The notes under the pieces: generated by a model
The model's database searches: none
Told to the model about the DNA's origin: nothing
Seen by the model: only the letters and a program-made list of their open reading frames with translations
Made by a program: the position numbers and the translations under genes
DNA from: Pseudomonadota bacterium
GTDB lineage: Bacteria > Pseudomonadota > Alphaproteobacteria > Rhizobiales > Beijerinckiaceae
Direction: 5' to 3'
NCBI GenBank assembly: GCA_028876585.1
Contig: JAGWRL010000155.1
Span: forward strand, 1 to 5,795
DNA: 5,795 nucleotides
Part shown: positions 1-5,238 of the stretch, piece after piece
Layout: every line of letters starts with the position of its first letter
Position numbering within the stretch: the stretch's first letter is position 1

Positions 1-663
1 GAACACCGCCAGACCCGCCGCCACATGGGGCGAGATCAAGTCGTGGAACATCACCAGCGCGTCGTCGGCCATCAGCGGAAGAACGGCGCGCGCGTCGTCG
101 CGCGGCGCCTCGCCCTCGTGATAGCCGTCGATGAAGGCGAAAGACCACGGCTGCGGCCGCACCGCCCGCACGGCCGGCACGATGCTGGGCGAAAAGCCGG
201 CCCACAGCCGCGCCGGGCCGATGGGGCCAAGCGAATCGCGCACCGCTTGCATCTGGTCGGGATGGCCGAGCGCCGGGTCGATCACGTCGAGATCGAGCCC
301 GGCGGCGACGAGATGCGCGCTCGACCATGCGTAATGGCAGCCGATCTCCAGCCCGCGCCGGCCGCGAAAAGGCAGCGCGTTGTTGTGCAGCAGCGTCGCC
401 TCGTCGAGCGACAGCACGCCGATATAGGGATTGCGGGTCCCGCGCCGGTCGCGCCGCCAGATATGCGGCGCGTCCTTGCGCAGATAGGGCCATTGCAGCT
501 CGGCGACGTCGCCGGCCTCCAGGCTCGGGAAATGGCGGATCAGGCCGGGATCGACCAGACCCGGCGAGACGTAATCGCGCCGCGCGCCGGGCCACAGGGT
601 CTTGGCCACCGGCTCGATCTGGGAGAAATCGACGAGTTCGACGATCGGGTTCTGCGCGCTCAT
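1..663 (-). CDS. Class I SAM-dependent methyltransferase (3' end outside window)
   Basis: The frame is open for 221 codons from the ATG at 663 to the window edge, so the C-terminus is missing. The protein has an N-terminal extension of about 100 residues without a recognised domain. A Rossmann-type methyltransferase core follows. Motif I is RGLEIGCHYAWSS (residues 103-115), with E106 and the glycine turn that contacts S-adenosylmethionine. An acidic strand end follows at LDVIDP (D126, D129). The segment FAFIDGYHEGE (176-186) and a late strand ending in MFHDL (205-209) are typical of the Methyltransf_24-like group, where these acidic and histidine residues lie near the active site. It is probably a cytosolic methyltransferase acting on a small molecule or sugar-linked substrate; the substrate is not visible. 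A weak AGGG lies 5 bases before the ATG. It is transcribed away from the dehydratase operon. The family assignment is fairly sure; the specific function is unknown. Confidence 0.82.
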   Translation of the reverse strand, partial: MSAQNPIVELVDFSQIEPVAKTLWPGARRDYVSPGLVDPGLIRHFPSLEAGDVAELQWPYLRKDAPHIWRRDRRGTRNPYIGVLSLDEATLLHNNALPFRGRRGLEIGCHYAWSSAHLVAAGLDLDVIDPALGHPDQMQAVRDSLGPIGPARLWAGFSPSIVPAVRAVRPQPWSFAFIDGYHEGEAPRDDARAVLPLMADDALVMFHDLISPHVAAGLAVF

Positions 664-671
664 GGGGCCCT

Positions 672-699
672 GATATAGCTGCGCGCGCGCGGATGTGAA
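672..699 (-). promoter_or_regulatory. Candidate sigma70-like promoter of the methyltransferase gene
   Basis: On the minus strand TTCACA (699-694) and TATATC (677-672) are separated by 16 bases, giving 5/6 and 4/6 matches to the -35 and -10 consensus. The spacer is mostly alternating GC. The -10 ends only 8 bases before the ATG at 663, so transcription would begin almost at the start codon. Either the mRNA is leaderless or this match is fortuitous. Confidence 0.3.
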
Positions 700-744
700 C
701 GACTTGGGCCAACAAATGCCGCCGGCGTGCGTTCTCTAAGGCGC

Positions 745-750
745 GGGAGG
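745..750 (+). promoter_or_regulatory. Ribosome binding site fixing the dehydratase start
   Basis: GGGAGG ends 9 bases before the ATG at 760. It lies inside a possible GTG-initiated extension from 727 (MRSLRRGRRRAM). This strongly favours the ATG at 760 over the longer start. The family is also expected to begin directly with an MKIT-like first strand. Confidence 0.75.
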
Positions 751-759
751 CGTCGAGCG

Positions 760-1932
760 ATGAAGATCACCACAGTCCGCACGGCGGTGCTCGCCGGCAA
801 TTTCCCCTGGGTGCTGGTGCGGATCGAGACCGACGCCGGCGTGACGGGCCTGGGCGAAGCCTACTGGGGCGCGGGCGTCGCCGAACTCGTGCATCGCGCC
901 GGCTCGCTGCTGATCGGCGAGAACCCCATCAATATCGGCAAGCTGATGTTCATCATGGAGCGCTGCCTGTCGGGCGAGGGCGCGCAGGCCGGCGCGACGG
1001 TCACGGCGATGAGCGGCGTCGAGATCGCGCTGTGGGATCTCGTCGGGCGCATCCATCAAATCCCGATTTCGACCTTTTTCGGCGGCCGCTTTCGCGATCG
1101 CGTGCGGGTCTACGCCGATTGTCACGCCGGCGAGACGCACGATCCGCAATCCTACGCCGACAAGGCGCGCGCGGTGGTGGCGGAAGGCTATACCGCGCTC
1201 AAATTCGATCTCGACAATCCGAACCCGCACACCTTCGACGTCAGCGACGATCCGCACCCGCGCCGGCAATGGATCGAACCCTACAACCGCCGCATCGGCT
1301 CGGCGGAATTGCGCTGGATGGTCGATGTCGCCAAGGCGTTGCGCGCGGCGGTCGGGCTCGACGTCTGGCTGGCGCTCGACTGCCACTGGAAATTCAATGT
1401 CGGCGACGCCATCCGGCTGGCGCAGGCGCTGGAGCCGTTCGACCTCGTCTGGCTGGAGGACCCGGTGCCGCCGCTCAACCTCGCCGCGCAGCGCGAGGTG
1501 ACGCAGGCGACGCGGACGCCGATCTGCATCGGCGAGAATCTGTACCGGCTCGAAGGCTTTCGCGAGGCGATCGAGCGTCAGGCGGCGCGCGTGCTCGCGC
1601 CCGACATCCCGAAGATGGGCGGCTTGATGGAGTTCCGGAAGGTCGCCGATCTCGCCGCCGCGCATTACATCCCGATGGCGCCGCATAATGTCGCCAGCCC
1701 CATCGGCACGGTGGCGGGGGCGCAGGCCTGCGCCGCGATCGCCAATTTCCTGGTGATCGAATATCACGCGCACGAGGTCGATTGGTGGGCCGATCTCGTC
1801 GATGGCCCGCCGCCGATCCGCGACGGTTTCGTGCACCTCAACGACCGCCCCGGCCACGGCCTGACGCTCAACGAAGACGTCGCGCGCGCCCATCTCGCGC
1901 CCGGCGGCTCCTATTTCGGCGAGACCCCATGA
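760..1932 (+). CDS. Mandelate racemase/muconate lactonizing (enolase superfamily) enzyme, probable sugar-acid dehydratase
   Basis: This 390-residue protein has full length for the enolase superfamily. An N-terminal capping domain (about 1-115, beginning MKITTVRT) precedes a TIM-barrel domain. Visible catalytic residues are K148 in TALKFD, metal ligands D207 (LALDCHW), E233 (WLEDP) and E259 (IGEN), D282 (APDIPK) paired with H309 (APHNVASP), and E334 in VIEYH. The D-x-H pattern (D207, H209), with H209 as a candidate acid, and the late H309 as base resemble galactonate dehydratase-type enzymes. The expected reaction is Mg2+-dependent loss of water from an aldonic acid to give a 2-keto-3-deoxy acid in the cytosol. 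Only one lysine is seen where racemases and lactonizing enzymes have a KxK motif, which also favours a dehydratase. The substrate cannot be assigned. The stop overlaps the start of the next gene (ATGA), so the two are very probably co-translated. No convincing promoter is seen upstream. Confidence 0.88.
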   Translation: MKITTVRTAVLAGNFPWVLVRIETDAGVTGLGEAYWGAGVAELVHRAGSLLIGENPINIGKLMFIMERCLSGEGAQAGATVTAMSGVEIALWDLVGRIHQIPISTFFGGRFRDRVRVYADCHAGETHDPQSYADKARAVVAEGYTALKFDLDNPNPHTFDVSDDPHPRRQWIEPYNRRIGSAELRWMVDVAKALRAAVGLDVWLALDCHWKFNVGDAIRLAQALEPFDLVWLEDPVPPLNLAAQREVTQATRTPICIGENLYRLEGFREAIERQAARVLAPDIPKMGGLMEFRKVADLAAAHYIPMAPHNVASPIGTVAGAQACAAIANFLVIEYHAHEVDWWADLVDGPPPIRDGFVHLNDRPGHGLTLNEDVARAHLAPGGSYFGETP

Positions 1933-2690
1933 GCCTGTCGCACTCCCACCTCACTCCCACCGCCGACATCGCGCGCCCGCCGGCGGAATGGACGCGCGCG
2001 CTGGCGCGGCTCGGCGCCGCGACCGCTTGCGCCACGCTGCACGCGCTCGGGTTGCGCGATACGTTCATGCAGGGGCCGACGGCGTGGAGCCCGGGCCAAC
2101 GGCTGGCCGGGCCGGCGCTGACGCTGCAATTCATGCCCAAGCGCGAAGACCTCTACGGCGAGGGCGAATATTCCGACGTCGAGAAGCAGTTGCACCGGCA
2201 TGCGCTGTATCACGCCCAGCCCGGCGACTTCATCGTGGTCGATGCGCGCGCCGACATGCGCTCGGGCGTGTTCGGCGAGATGATGCTGACCTATTTCAAG
2301 GGCCGCGGCGGCGCCGGCGTGGTGGTCGACGGCTGCCTGCGCGACATCGCTGAAGTGCGGGCGCTCGACCTCGGCCTGTGGCTGCGCGGCGCGACGCCGA
2401 ATTTCCACGCCCAGACCGGGCTGATGCCGTTCGCCGTCAACGTCGCGATCGCCTGCGGCGGCGTGACGGTGCTGCCGGGCGACATCGTGGTCGCCGACGA
2501 CGACGGCGCCTGCGTCATTCCGCCGGCCTATGCCGAGCGCGTGATCGCGCACGCGGGGACGCATCACGATTGGGAGGATTTTTCCCGCGAACGGCTGCGC
2601 GCGGGCGGGTCGCTGCAAAAATACTATCCGCTGCACGATGACGCGCGGGCGGAATACGAGGCGTGGCGGGCGGCGCGGCGCGAGATTTAG
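1929..2690 (+). CDS. RraA / HMG-CHA aldolase family protein
   Basis: This 253-residue protein has the fold signature of the RraA-like family, whose members include 4-hydroxy-4-methyl-2-oxoglutarate/4-carboxy-4-hydroxy-2-oxoadipate aldolases, oxaloacetate decarboxylases and the RNase E inhibitor RraA. Visible are PGDFIVVDARADMRSGVFGE (98-117), then GAGVVVDGCLRDIAEV (128-143), carrying the R138-D139 pair and E142. In class II pyruvate aldolases of this family the R-D pair binds the pyruvyl group and positions the divalent metal. PGDIVVADDDGACVIP (183-198) is the usual last core strand. The N-terminal helix ALARLGAATACATLHALGL is also typical. The start is the ATG in the 4-base ATGA overlap with the dehydratase gene. 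Longer in-frame starts lie inside that gene. Context suggests it cleaves or decarboxylates the keto acid made by the neighbouring dehydratase; this is inference. The stop TAG (2688-2690) overlaps the convergent gene's stop. Annotation as an RNase regulator would probably mislead. Confidence 0.87.
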   Translation: MSLSHSHLTPTADIARPPAEWTRALARLGAATACATLHALGLRDTFMQGPTAWSPGQRLAGPALTLQFMPKREDLYGEGEYSDVEKQLHRHALYHAQPGDFIVVDARADMRSGVFGEMMLTYFKGRGGAGVVVDGCLRDIAEVRALDLGLWLRGATPNFHAQTGLMPFAVNVAIACGGVTVLPGDIVVADDDGACVIPPAYAERVIAHAGTHHDWEDFSRERLRAGGSLQKYYPLHDDARAEYEAWRAARREI

Positions 2691-2700
2691 CGCCGCGCCG
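2671..2700. terminator. Perfect 11-bp GC hairpin spanning two convergent stop codons
   Basis: CGGCGCGGCGC (2671-2681) and GCGCCGCGCCG (2690-2700) are exact reverse complements around the 8-base loop GAGATTTA. The TAA of the leftward small gene (2687-2689) lies in the loop, and the TAG of the rightward gene (2688-2690) ends on the first base of the right arm. Neither strand has a T-run after the stem, so it is not a canonical intrinsic terminator. It may work in both directions as a transcript 3'-end stabiliser or as a weak or Rho-assisted terminator. The structure is certain; the function is inferred. Confidence 0.5.
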
Positions 2701-2917
2701 GCAAGGCGCGGCGGCTGCGTTTGCCCAGCGCCACCCCGATGGCGACGCCGACCAACACCGAGGCGAGCGGAGCGGCGCGAATCATGCCGCGCAGCCCCGA
2801 GGCGAGATCGCGCAGGGCGAGCCGCAACTGCGCTCGATCCGCCTGGCGTTGGATCTCGTCGCGCGCGGCGGCGGCGGGCTCGGCGTCCGCCGAAGTCTCG
2901 GGGTGGATCAAACGCAT
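2687..2917 (-). CDS. Small single-pass membrane protein with glycine zipper (hypothetical)
   Basis: This 76-residue protein starts at the ATG at 2917, with GGAG 7 bases before it. Residues 1-20 are acidic and Ala-rich. Residues about 18-46 (ARDEIQRQADRAQLRLALRD and onward) form a charged amphipathic helix. One membrane segment follows (about 47-65), with G57-x3-G61-x3-G65 spacing, and the protein ends in a basic tail (KRSRR at 66-70). The layout, an amphipathic helix followed by a C-terminal glycine-rich segment and a basic end, recalls the ElaB/YqjD/DUF883 type of tail-anchored membrane proteins. No real family assignment is possible by eye. The gene begins 19 bases after the kinase stop and is read in the same direction, so it is probably the third gene of the two-component operon. 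Its stop overlaps that of the convergent RraA-family gene. A longer start at 3253 in the same frame would lie wholly within the kinase gene and is rejected. Confidence 0.72.
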   Translation of the reverse strand: MRLIHPETSADAEPAAAARDEIQRQADRAQLRLALRDLASGLRGMIRAAPLASVLVGVAIGVALGKRSRRALPARR

Positions 2918-2936
2918 GGCGCGGCTCCGATCCGCC

Positions 2937-4355
2937 TTAACGTCTCGTGGCAACGCGAGGCGCGCCGCGCGGTTCCGCTTCCGCCCCCAAAACCCCGTGC
3001 GGCGCCGGGGCGCTGGCCAGCGGCAGGCGCAGGCGCGCCAGCAGGCCGTGCGGCGCGCGATTGTGCAATTCGACGCCGCCGCCATGCCCTTCCGCGATCT
3101 CGCGCACGATGGCGAGACCGAGGCCGAAGCCGCCGCCGCCGCGCTGCGAGCGGGCGTTGTCGCCCTTGACGAACGGCTCGAAGATCGGACCCAGCATCGC
3201 CGCGGGCACGCCGGGGCCGTCGTCGGCGACCTCGATCCAGACTTCCTCCCCATGCAGCGACGCGCGGACCTCGGCGCAGGCGCCGAACTTGCTGGCGTTG
3301 TCGACGAGATTGGTCACCGCCCGCGTCAGCGCGTGCGGGCGGCAGGTGAGCGCGAGCCGGTCGGGGCCTCTGTAGGCGACGTCATGGCCGGTGTCGGCGA
3401 ATTGGGCGCAGATCGTCTGCAACAGCGAGGGCAGGTCGGTCGCCGTCGCGGCCTCGGTCTGGCCGACCTCGCGCATATAGGCCAGCGTCTCGGTCAGCAT
3501 CTCGTTGATGCCGGCGATCTCCTCCAGCATCGCGGCTTGCGCGGGCTCGTCGCGCAGCCGCTCGATGCGCAGCCGCAGCCGGGTCAGCGGCGTGCGCAGA
3601 TCGTGGCTGACGGCGACCAGCATCCGCGTGCGCTCGTCGACCAGCCGGCGCACGCGCTTGCGCATCTCGTTGAGCGCGCGCGCCGCCTGCGCCACCTCGA
3701 TCGGGCCGCTTTCGCGCAGATCGGCGGCGTCGCCCGCGCCGGGGCGGCCGAACGCGCGCGCCGCCGAGGCGATCGACGACAACGGCGCCGTCACCCAGCG
3801 CACCGCATAGGCGGAGACGAACAGGATGACGAAGGTGATGATGCCGATCGTGAACAGGGTCTGCGTCACGACGAGGCTGCCGACGCTGGCGTAAGGCGTG
3901 ATCGCGAACCGCAAGGCGTGCGCGTCGTCGACCTTGACGTAAATGGAATCCGCGTCGGCGCGTCCCTCCATCCGGGGAAGGATGTCGAGCCGCCAGCCGT
4001 GCTGCAAGTCCTGTTCGATGTCGGAGATGATCGCATTGCCGGCCGGCGGGCTGGTTCCCGTGACCGGCGGTGGTTTCGCCCAGGTGACCGAAACCGATTC
4101 GCCGTTGCCGCTCTTGGGGACATACAGCGAATTGCCGAGGTCGCGCGCTTCCAGCACGCCATTGACGACGGCCGCGATCCGGGCGGCGCGCATTTGCACC
4201 ATGGTCTGGTGCGACGGGCCGACGCCGCCGGAATAGACGAGATAAAACATGACGGCGGAGGCGAGGAACACGCCGAACAGCACGGCGGCGACCAGCACGC
4301 TGGTCAATTGCCCGACGAAGGTGCGGGGCGCGAAACGGCGCAGGGCGGCGATCAT
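2937..4355 (-). CDS. EnvZ-like membrane sensor histidine kinase
   Basis: This 472-residue inner-membrane kinase starts at the ATG at 4355, overlapping the regulator stop by 4 bases, with GAGG (4369-4366) about 10 bases upstream. Order of parts: a short cytoplasmic end, TM1 (about 16-41), a periplasmic sensor region (about 42-160), TM2 (about 161-184), a HAMP domain (about 185-238, with P191), and a dimerisation/phosphoacceptor domain with AVSHDLRTPLTRLRLR, H251 being the phosphorylated histidine. The ATPase domain carries the N box NLVDNASKFG (N353), the G1 box DDGPG (378-382), the F box IFEPFVKG (391-398) and the G2 box GGFGLGLAI (408-416). All catalytic boxes are intact, so it should autophosphorylate and act on the adjacent regulator. 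The H-box sequence is of the EnvZ/OmpR class. The periplasmic region matches no sensor domain I can name, so the signal is unknown. A Pro/Ala-rich tail of about 25 residues follows the ATPase domain. Confidence 0.93.
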   Translation of the reverse strand: MIAALRRFAPRTFVGQLTSVLVAAVLFGVFLASAVMFYLVYSGGVGPSHQTMVQMRAARIAAVVNGVLEARDLGNSLYVPKSGNGESVSVTWAKPPPVTGTSPPAGNAIISDIEQDLQHGWRLDILPRMEGRADADSIYVKVDDAHALRFAITPYASVGSLVVTQTLFTIGIITFVILFVSAYAVRWVTAPLSSIASAARAFGRPGAGDAADLRESGPIEVAQAARALNEMRKRVRRLVDERTRMLVAVSHDLRTPLTRLRLRIERLRDEPAQAAMLEEIAGINEMLTETLAYMREVGQTEAATATDLPSLLQTICAQFADTGHDVAYRGPDRLALTCRPHALTRAVTNLVDNASKFGACAEVRASLHGEEVWIEVADDGPGVPAAMLGPIFEPFVKGDNARSQRGGGGFGLGLAIVREIAEGHGGGVELHNRAPHGLLARLRLPLASAPAPHGVLGAEAEPRGAPRVATRR

Positions 4356-5104
4356 CCCGGCGTCACCTCGGGCGTGAAGATATAGCCGCCGAGCCGGATG
4401 GTCTTGATGAAGGTGGGATCGCCGACGTCGGGCTCGATCTTCTGGCGGATGCGGCTCACATGCACATCGACGCTGCGCTCGACCGGCCCGGCGACGCCGC
4501 TATGGGTCAAATCCAGCAATTGCTCGCGCGACAGCACTTCGCCGGGATGGGTGCAGAAGGCGAGCAGCAGATCGAATTCGGCGCTCGTCGTGGTGACCAG
4601 CGCGCCCTGCGGGTTGAGCAGTTTGCGCTCGGTGGGGTGCAGCAGCCAGCCCGCGAAGCGCAGCGGCTCCTGTCGGGCGCGCGCGCCCTCGCTGACCCGC
4701 GCGCGGCGCAGCAGGGCGCGGATGCGGGCGATCAACTCGCGCGTGTTGAACGGCTTGGTCACATAATCGTCGGCGCCGAGCTCCAGCCCGAAGATGCGGT
4801 CGACGTCGTCGCCGAGCGCGGTGACGATGATGATCGGCAGGTTGAACGAGGCGGCGCGCAGGCGCGTGCAGATCTTGCGGCCGTCCTCGTCCGGCAGCAA
4901 CAGGTCGAGCAGCACGAGATCGGCCTTTTCGCGGCTCATCACGCGATCCATCTCGGCGCCGGAGGCGGCGATGGCGACGGCGAAGCCGGCTTCGCGCAGG
5001 GCGTCGGCCAGCATGTTCTGGATCGTGGCGTCGTCTTCGACCAGCAGGATGCGGGCGCCGGTCTCGGGCGTGGGCTCGCTGACGCGCGCGCGTTCCAGAC
5101 TCAT
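4352..5104 (-). CDS. OmpR-family response regulator (receiver plus winged helix)
   Basis: This 250-residue cytosolic DNA-binding regulator is probably phosphorylated by the histidine kinase encoded next. The receiver domain (about 18-133) shows ILLVEDD (acidic pocket D24, D25), the phosphoacceptor D67 in LVLLDLLLP, T95 in IVTALGDD and K117 in YVTKPFN. The OmpR/PhoB-type winged helix (about 148-247) has TSAEFDLLLAF, VLSREQLLDL, the recognition region RSVDVHVSRIRQKIE and TIRLGGYIF. The start is fixed at the ATG at 5104, since no ATG, GTG or TTG occurs in frame upstream within the likely transcript and the receiver begins at residue 18. The first 17 residues are an unusually long lead-in. Only a weak GGGA is seen before the ATG; the strong ribosome site lies further up, before a 14-codon ORF that ends on this start. 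Its own divergent upstream region suggests possible autoregulation. Confidence 0.94.
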   Translation of the reverse strand: MSLERARVSEPTPETGARILLVEDDATIQNMLADALREAGFAVAIAASGAEMDRVMSREKADLVLLDLLLPDEDGRKICTRLRAASFNLPIIIVTALGDDVDRIFGLELGADDYVTKPFNTRELIARIRALLRRARVSEGARARQEPLRFAGWLLHPTERKLLNPQGALVTTTSAEFDLLLAFCTHPGEVLSREQLLDLTHSGVAGPVERSVDVHVSRIRQKIEPDVGDPTFIKTIRLGGYIFTPEVTPG

Positions 5105-5145
5105 GGCTGCGATCCCGACATTGCGCCCTCGCCCGGCCCTCGCAT
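5101..5145 (-). CDS. 14-codon leader ORF overlapping the regulator start
   Basis: The ORF encodes MRGPGEGAMSGSQP and stops at TGA 5103-5101, which overlaps the regulator's ATG (5104-5102) as ATGA. It has the best ribosome binding site in this intergenic region (GGGAGG at 5156-5151, 5 bases before the ATG at 5145). It is in a different frame from the regulator. The arrangement predicts that ribosomes translate this short peptide and restart at the regulator, coupling the two. The peptide shows no obvious function or attenuation-type codon run. The ORF could be accidental, but the ribosome-site spacing and the exact ATGA overlap argue for real use. Confidence 0.5.
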   Translation of the reverse strand: MRGPGEGAMSGSQP

Positions 5146-5150
5146 GAACA

Positions 5151-5156
5151 CCTCCC
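5151..5156 (-). promoter_or_regulatory. Strong Shine-Dalgarno before the leader ORF
   Basis: GGGAGG on the minus strand, continuing into TG, lies 5 bases before the ATG at 5145. It is 46 bases from the regulator's ATG at 5104, too far to serve that start directly. It therefore points to initiation at the leader ORF. Confidence 0.6.
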
Positions 5157-5170
5157 GCAAGAACCGTCAG

Positions 5171-5199
5171 ATCATAAGGCGTTGCGCGCGCACAAGCAA
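5171..5199 (-). promoter_or_regulatory. Sigma70-like promoter of the two-component operon
   Basis: TTGCTT (5199-5194) and TATGAT (5176-5171) on the minus strand are separated by exactly 17 bases. The -10 matches consensus at 5/6 positions and the -35 at 3/6. Transcription would begin around 5164, leaving about 20 bases before the leader ORF ATG, with the Shine-Dalgarno sequence inside them. The position, spacing and downstream signals fit together well. Confidence 0.6.
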
Positions 5200-5217
5200 A
5201 GCTGGCGTTCGCGCGCG
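5178..5217. repeat. Imperfect direct repeat around the regulator promoter
   Basis: On the plus strand GGCGTTGCGCGCG (5178-5190) and GGCGTTCGCGCGCG (5204-5217) are near-identical direct repeats 26 bases apart. One lies in the spacer between the candidate -35 and -10, and the other just upstream of the -35. They may be an operator for the operon's own regulator, or a by-product of the GC-rich composition. Confidence 0.35.
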
Positions 5218-5238
5218 CGGCGGCGTAGTTTCGGGCGC

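Noticed and set aside
25..678. Plus-strand ORFs over 25-698
   Set aside because: They lie antisense to the methyltransferase and show only Arg/Ala-rich low-complexity sequence.
680..691. Alternating GC run as a Z-DNA element
   Set aside because: Short alternating GC runs occur all through this G+C-rich window, inside genes too, so no separate element is supported.
727..759. GTG start at 727 extending the dehydratase by 11 residues
   Set aside because: The extension covers the GGGAGG ribosome site for the ATG at 760 and adds a highly basic stretch not expected before the first strand of this family.
736..1893. A 385-codon minus-strand ORF opposite the dehydratase
   Set aside because: It is a shadow with biased Arg/Asp/His composition and no motifs. 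The plus strand has full-length enolase-superfamily residues in order.
1929..2690. Calling this protein an RNase E inhibitor (true RraA)
   Set aside because: The name is common in automated annotation, but the R-D pair, the length and the dehydratase neighbour favour an aldolase/decarboxylase-type enzyme.
2918..3253. Longer version of the small membrane protein starting at 3253
   Set aside because: The added part lies entirely inside the kinase coding region in another frame and is Arg/Ser/Ala-rich. A good ribosome site precedes the ATG at 2917.
2721..4385. A 554-codon plus-strand ORF opposite the histidine kinase
   Set aside because: It is a GC-rich antisense shadow. Its translation is low-complexity Arg/Ala/Asp-rich with no domain, while the minus strand encodes an intact kinase with all catalytic boxes.
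5226..5231. TAGTTT as a -10 element for the DUF3891 gene
   Set aside because: It has only 3 of 6 consensus matches and no matching -35 at suitable spacing.
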